Shown here piece after piece: positions 61,215 through 64,000 of a stretch of 64,000 nucleotides of DNA (position 1 is the first letter of the stretch; every line of letters starts with the position of its first letter). A program made the position numbers and the translations under genes. Source of the DNA: Agromyces sp. G08B096 (GTDB taxonomy: Bacteria > Actinomycetota > Actinomycetes > Actinomycetales > Microbacteriaceae). The stretch covers positions 1,612,001 to 1,676,000 of the forward strand of contig NZ_CP158374.1 in NCBI RefSeq assembly GCF_040267705.1, in the 5' to 3' direction. The notes beneath the pieces were generated by a model. The model made no database searches, was not told where the DNA came from, and saw nothing but the letters and a program-made list of their open reading frames with translations.

Positions 61215-62633
61215 ATGACGGACGTACTGATCGACCGCCCCGAGCTGGAGGGTCTCGGCGTCTACGAGTTCGGCTGGGCCGACTCCGACAGCGCCGGCGC
61301 ATCCGCCCGCCGCGGCCTGTCGGAGGACGTGGTCGCCGACATCTCGGCGCTGAAGAAGGAGCCGGAGTGGATGCTCCAGCGGCGCCTCCGCGCGCTGCAG
61401 CTCTTCGACCGCAAACCGATGCCGTCGTGGGGCGCCGACCTCTCCGAGATCGATTTCGACAACATCAAGTACTTCGTCCGCTCCACCGAGAAGCAGGCGC
61501 AGTCCTGGGAGGACCTCCCCGAGGACATCCGCAACACGTACGAGCGCCTCGGCATCCCCGAGGCCGAGCGTCAGCGCCTCGTCGCGGGTGTGGCCGCGCA
61601 GTACGAGTCCGAGGTGGTCTACCACCAGATCCGCGAGGACCTCGAGGCGCAGGGCGTCATCTTCCTCGACACCGACACCGCCCTGAAGGAGCACCCCGAG
61701 TTCTTCGAGGAGTACTTCGGCACCGTCATCCCGGCGGGCGACAACAAGTTCGCCGCGCTCAACACGGCCGTCTGGTCGGGCGGCTCCTTCGTCTACGTGC
61801 CGAAGGGCGTCCACGTCGAGATCCCGCTGCAGGCCTACTTCCGGATCAACACCGAGAACATGGGCCAGTTCGAGCGGACCCTGATCATCGCCGACGAGGA
61901 CAGCTACGTCCACTACATCGAGGGCTGCACCGCGCCGATCTACAAGTCCGACTCACTGCACTCCGCGGTCGTCGAGATCATCGTGAAGAAGAACGCCCGC
62001 GTGCGCTACACGACGATCCAGAACTGGTCGAACAACGTCTACAACCTCGTGACCAAGCGCGCCGTCGCCCACGAGGGCGCCACCATGGAGTGGATCGACG
62101 GCAACATCGGCTCGAAGGTCACGATGAAGTACCCGTCGATCTTCCTCATGGGCGAGCACGCCAAGGGCGAGACGCTCTCGGTCGCGTTCGCGGGTCCCGG
62201 CCAGCACCAGGACGCCGGCGCGAAGATGATCCATATGGCGCCGTACACGCAGTCGTCGATCGTCTCGAAGTCGATCGCGCGCGGCGGCGGGCGCGCCGGC
62301 TACCGCGGTGAGGTCCGGGTCGACGCGAACGCGCACCACTCGGCCAACACCGTGCGCTGCGACGCGCTGCTCGTGGACACCATCTCGCGCTCCGACACCT
62401 ACCCGGCGATCGACATCCGCGTCGACGACGTCCAGCTCGGTCACGAGGCGACCGTCTCGAAGGTCAGCGAGGAGCAGCTGTTCTACCTGATGTCCCGCGG
62501 GCTGCCCGAGGACGAGGCGATGGCGATGATCGTGCGCGGCTTCATCGAGCCGATCGCCCGCGAACTGCCCATGGAGTACGCGATGGAACTCAACAAGCTC
62601 ATCGAGATGGGCATGGAAGGATCGGTCGGCTAG
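61215..62633 (+). CDS. sufB: Fe-S cluster assembly protein SufB
   Basis: Scaffold subunit of the SufBCD complex, on which Fe-S clusters are built. The 472-residue protein matches the family throughout: [53 protein letters not shown] with the conserved cysteine, and [17 protein letters not shown]. No intein interrupts it, unlike M. tuberculosis SufB. AGGAG precedes the ATG. The gene starts the suf operon; no sufR regulator is adjacent in this window. Confidence 0.97.
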   Translation: MTDVLIDRPELEGLGVYEFGWADSDSAGASARRGLSEDVVADISALKKEPEWMLQRRLRALQLFDRKPMPSWGADLSEIDFDNIKYFVRSTEKQAQSWEDLPEDIRNTYERLGIPEAERQRLVAGVAAQYESEVVYHQIREDLEAQGVIFLDTDTALKEHPEFFEEYFGTVIPAGDNKFAALNTAVWSGGSFVYVPKGVHVEIPLQAYFRINTENMGQFERTLIIADEDSYVHYIEGCTAPIYKSDSLHSAVVEIIVKKNARVRYTTIQNWSNNVYNLVTKRAVAHEGATMEWIDGNIGSKVTMKYPSIFLMGEHAKGETLSVAFAGPGQHQDAGAKMIHMAPYTQSSIVSKSIARGGGRAGYRGEVRVDANAHHSANTVRCDALLVDTISRSDTYPAIDIRVDDVQLGHEATVSKVSEEQLFYLMSRGLPEDEAMAMIVRGFIEPIARELPMEYAMELNKLIEMGMEGSVG

Positions 62634-62635
62634 GA

Positions 62636-63814
62636 ATGACCGCCGCTACGCAGAGCACAGCCATGCCCACCGCCGAGCAGCACGGCCTCCGCGCCCACTC
62701 CGACACCCTCGCTCCGGTGCAGACCCGCTCCGAGCGGTTCCGGTCGGCGGACGTCGCCGACTTCGCGCCCGTCACGGGTCGCGAGCACGAGTGGAAGCTC
62801 TCGCCCGTCGGCGCGTTCGCCGACCTCACCGGCGGCGAGCTCGACGGCTCGCGGCTCCAGCTCGAGACGATCGACGCCCAGGGCGTGACCGTCGGCTGGA
62901 TCGGCCGTGACGACGCCCGGATCGGCACCGCCGGACTGCCAGAGGACCGGGCGTCGGCCAACGCCTGGTCGAGCTTCGGCGAGGCGCTGCTCGTCTCGAT
63001 CACCGGCGAGGACGACAAGGTGGCGAGCGTCAGCCGCACCGGGCTCGGCTCCGCGCCGCGCGCCGCGCACACCGTCATCGAGGCGGCGCCGAACAGTCGG
63101 GGCCTCATCGTCCTGCGGGGTGCCGGCGACGCGCGCCTCGCCGAGAACGTGGAGATCCTCGTCGGAGAGGGCGCGAACCTCACCGTCGTGTCGCTGCAGG
63201 AATGGACCGACGACTCGGTCCACCTCGCGAGCCACTTCGCCCGCGTGGGCCGCGACGCCAAGCTCAAGCACATCGTCGTCTCGCTCGGCGGCAAGGTCGT
63301 GCGGGTGAACCCGTCGACCCACCTCGCCGAGCAGGGCGGCGACGTCGAGGCGCTCGGGCTCTACTTCTCCGACGCCGGGCAGCACCTCGAGCAGCAGGTC
63401 TACGTCCACCACGACGCCCCGCACACCCGCTCGCGCGTGACCTACAAGGGCGCGCTGCAGGGCGAGGGCGCGCGGACCGTGTGGATCGGCGACGTGCTCA
63501 TCGGCAACGCGGCGACCGGGACCGACAGCTACGAGCAGAACCGCAACCTCGTGCTCACCGACGGCACCCGTGCCGACTCCGTGCCGAACCTCGAGATCGA
63601 GACGGGTGACATCGAGGGCGCCGGCCATGCGTCGGCGACCGGCCGGTTCGATGACGAGCAGCTGTTCTACCTCATGGCCCGCGGCATCCGCGAAGACGAG
63701 GCGCGCCGGCTCGTCGTCCGCGGCTTCCTCACCGAGATCGTGCAGCAGATCGGCTCGCCCGAGCTCGAGGAGCACCTCATCGCCGCACTCGAAGCCGAAC
63801 TGCAGGGGAGCTGA
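62636..63814 (+). CDS. sufD: Fe-S cluster assembly protein SufD
   Basis: Partner of SufB in the SufBC2D scaffold, 392 residues. The N-terminal third is variable; the C-terminal beta-helix has LASHFARVGRDAKLKHIVVS, LGLYFSDAGQHLEQQVYVHHDAPHTRS, RVTYKGALQGEGARTVWIGD and the closing DEQLFYLMARGIREDEARRLVVRGF. The start at ATG 62636 is 2 bases after the sufB stop; an internal ATG 9 codons in is a possible alternative. The conserved histidines in YVHHDAPHTRS are typical of SufD. Confidence 0.95.
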   Translation: MTAATQSTAMPTAEQHGLRAHSDTLAPVQTRSERFRSADVADFAPVTGREHEWKLSPVGAFADLTGGELDGSRLQLETIDAQGVTVGWIGRDDARIGTAGLPEDRASANAWSSFGEALLVSITGEDDKVASVSRTGLGSAPRAAHTVIEAAPNSRGLIVLRGAGDARLAENVEILVGEGANLTVVSLQEWTDDSVHLASHFARVGRDAKLKHIVVSLGGKVVRVNPSTHLAEQGGDVEALGLYFSDAGQHLEQQVYVHHDAPHTRSRVTYKGALQGEGARTVWIGDVLIGNAATGTDSYEQNRNLVLTDGTRADSVPNLEIETGDIEGAGHASATGRFDDEQLFYLMARGIREDEARRLVVRGFLTEIVQQIGSPELEEHLIAALEAELQGS

Positions 63815-63815
63815 C

Positions 63816-64000
63816 GTGGCATCCGTTCGCGTCTGCGGGGTCGACGACCTCGCCGTCAACCAGGCGTCGCGCTTCGTGGTCGAGGGCGTGCCGATCGCTG
63901 TCGTCAAGGACGCGGCCGGCGACGTCTTCGCGATCGGCGACACCTGCACCCACGGCGACATCTCCCTCGCCGAGGGCTTCGTCGAGGACGACACGCTCGA
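63816..64000 (+). CDS. Rieske-type [2Fe-2S] protein, N-terminal part (cut by window end)
   Basis: The first 61 codons of a small Rieske ferredoxin are present. It starts at GTG one base after the sufD stop, and the reading VASVRVCGVDDLAVNQASRF, then GVPIAVVKDAAGDVFAIGD, leads into CTHGDISLAEG, the first Cys-x-His cluster ligand pair of the Rieske fold. The second ligand pair lies beyond the window. Genes like this sit between sufD and sufC in actinobacterial suf operons and are annotated as non-heme-iron oxygenase ferredoxin subunits; the role in cluster assembly or transfer is not established. Confidence 0.9.
   Translation, partial: MASVRVCGVDDLAVNQASRFVVEGVPIAVVKDAAGDVFAIGDTCTHGDISLAEGFVEDDTL

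Overview
The window is core chromosome of a very GC-rich actinobacterium. WhiA, RbpA, OpcA, PdtaR, mIHF, an HGxxPAAW protein and a motor-degenerate PriA are all actinobacterial markers. The mIHF-guanylate kinase fusion, pgi inside a pentose-phosphate operon and a mostly GTG/ATG leaderless gene style point to Microbacteriaceae (Agromyces/Microbacterium/Leifsonia-like); the family assignment is inference. From memory, the gene order follows two stretches of the Mycobacterium tuberculosis map: his/trp-lgt-pyk-pdtaR-polA-rpsA-coaE-uvrB-uvrA, and uvrC-rapZ-whiA-gap-pgk-tpi-secG-pentose phosphate-ctaB/ctaA-suf. I see no prophage, insertion sequence, CRISPR array, rRNA or obviously foreign island.

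Layout. 1-7.2 kb: nucleotide and cofactor genes (carB 3' end, pyrF, mIHF-gmk, rpoZ, coaBC, metK, priA), tightly packed with stop/start overlaps. 7.2-10.4 kb: fmt, rsmB, rpe. 10.4-17.9 kb: a mixed histidine/tryptophan block (hisE, hisG, hisF, hisI, trpE, a Trp-associated membrane protein, an HGxxPAAW protein, trpC, trpB, trpA) lacking trpD, trpF and most other his genes. 18-26.6 kb: lgt, gltB-gltD and pyk, closed by a strong hairpin. 26.7-33.9 kb: an alpha/beta hydrolase, tRNA-Leu(CAA) on the minus strand, the ANTAR regulator pdtaR, polA, a DUF885 protein and a TIGR01777 epimerase. 34-43.4 kb: rpsA, coaE, uvrB, uvrA, uvrC. 43.4-49.9 kb: rapZ, whiA, sodA, gap-pgk-tpiA, secG, rbpA.

50-58.1 kb is a minus-strand operon, tkt-tal-pgi-zwf-opcA-pgl, covering both branches of the pentose phosphate pathway plus phosphoglucose isomerase. 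It converges on rbpA across a perfect 24-nt inverted repeat. It diverges from ctaB (heme O synthase) across the only gene-free stretch above 300 bases. ctaA (heme A synthase) and a hexapeptide-repeat protein lie on the minus strand. sufB, sufD and the start of a Rieske ferredoxin end the window on the plus strand.

The most interesting signals are regulatory. About a dozen genes have a TAnnnT-like -10 hexamer (most often TAGGCT or TAGACT) 6-7 nt before the start codon, the geometry of leaderless transcripts, and several lie inside what looks like one operon. uvrA carries a textbook actinobacterial SOS box and uvrB does not. I did not find a convincing undescribed multi-gene system; this is conserved housekeeping DNA with some unusual architecture.
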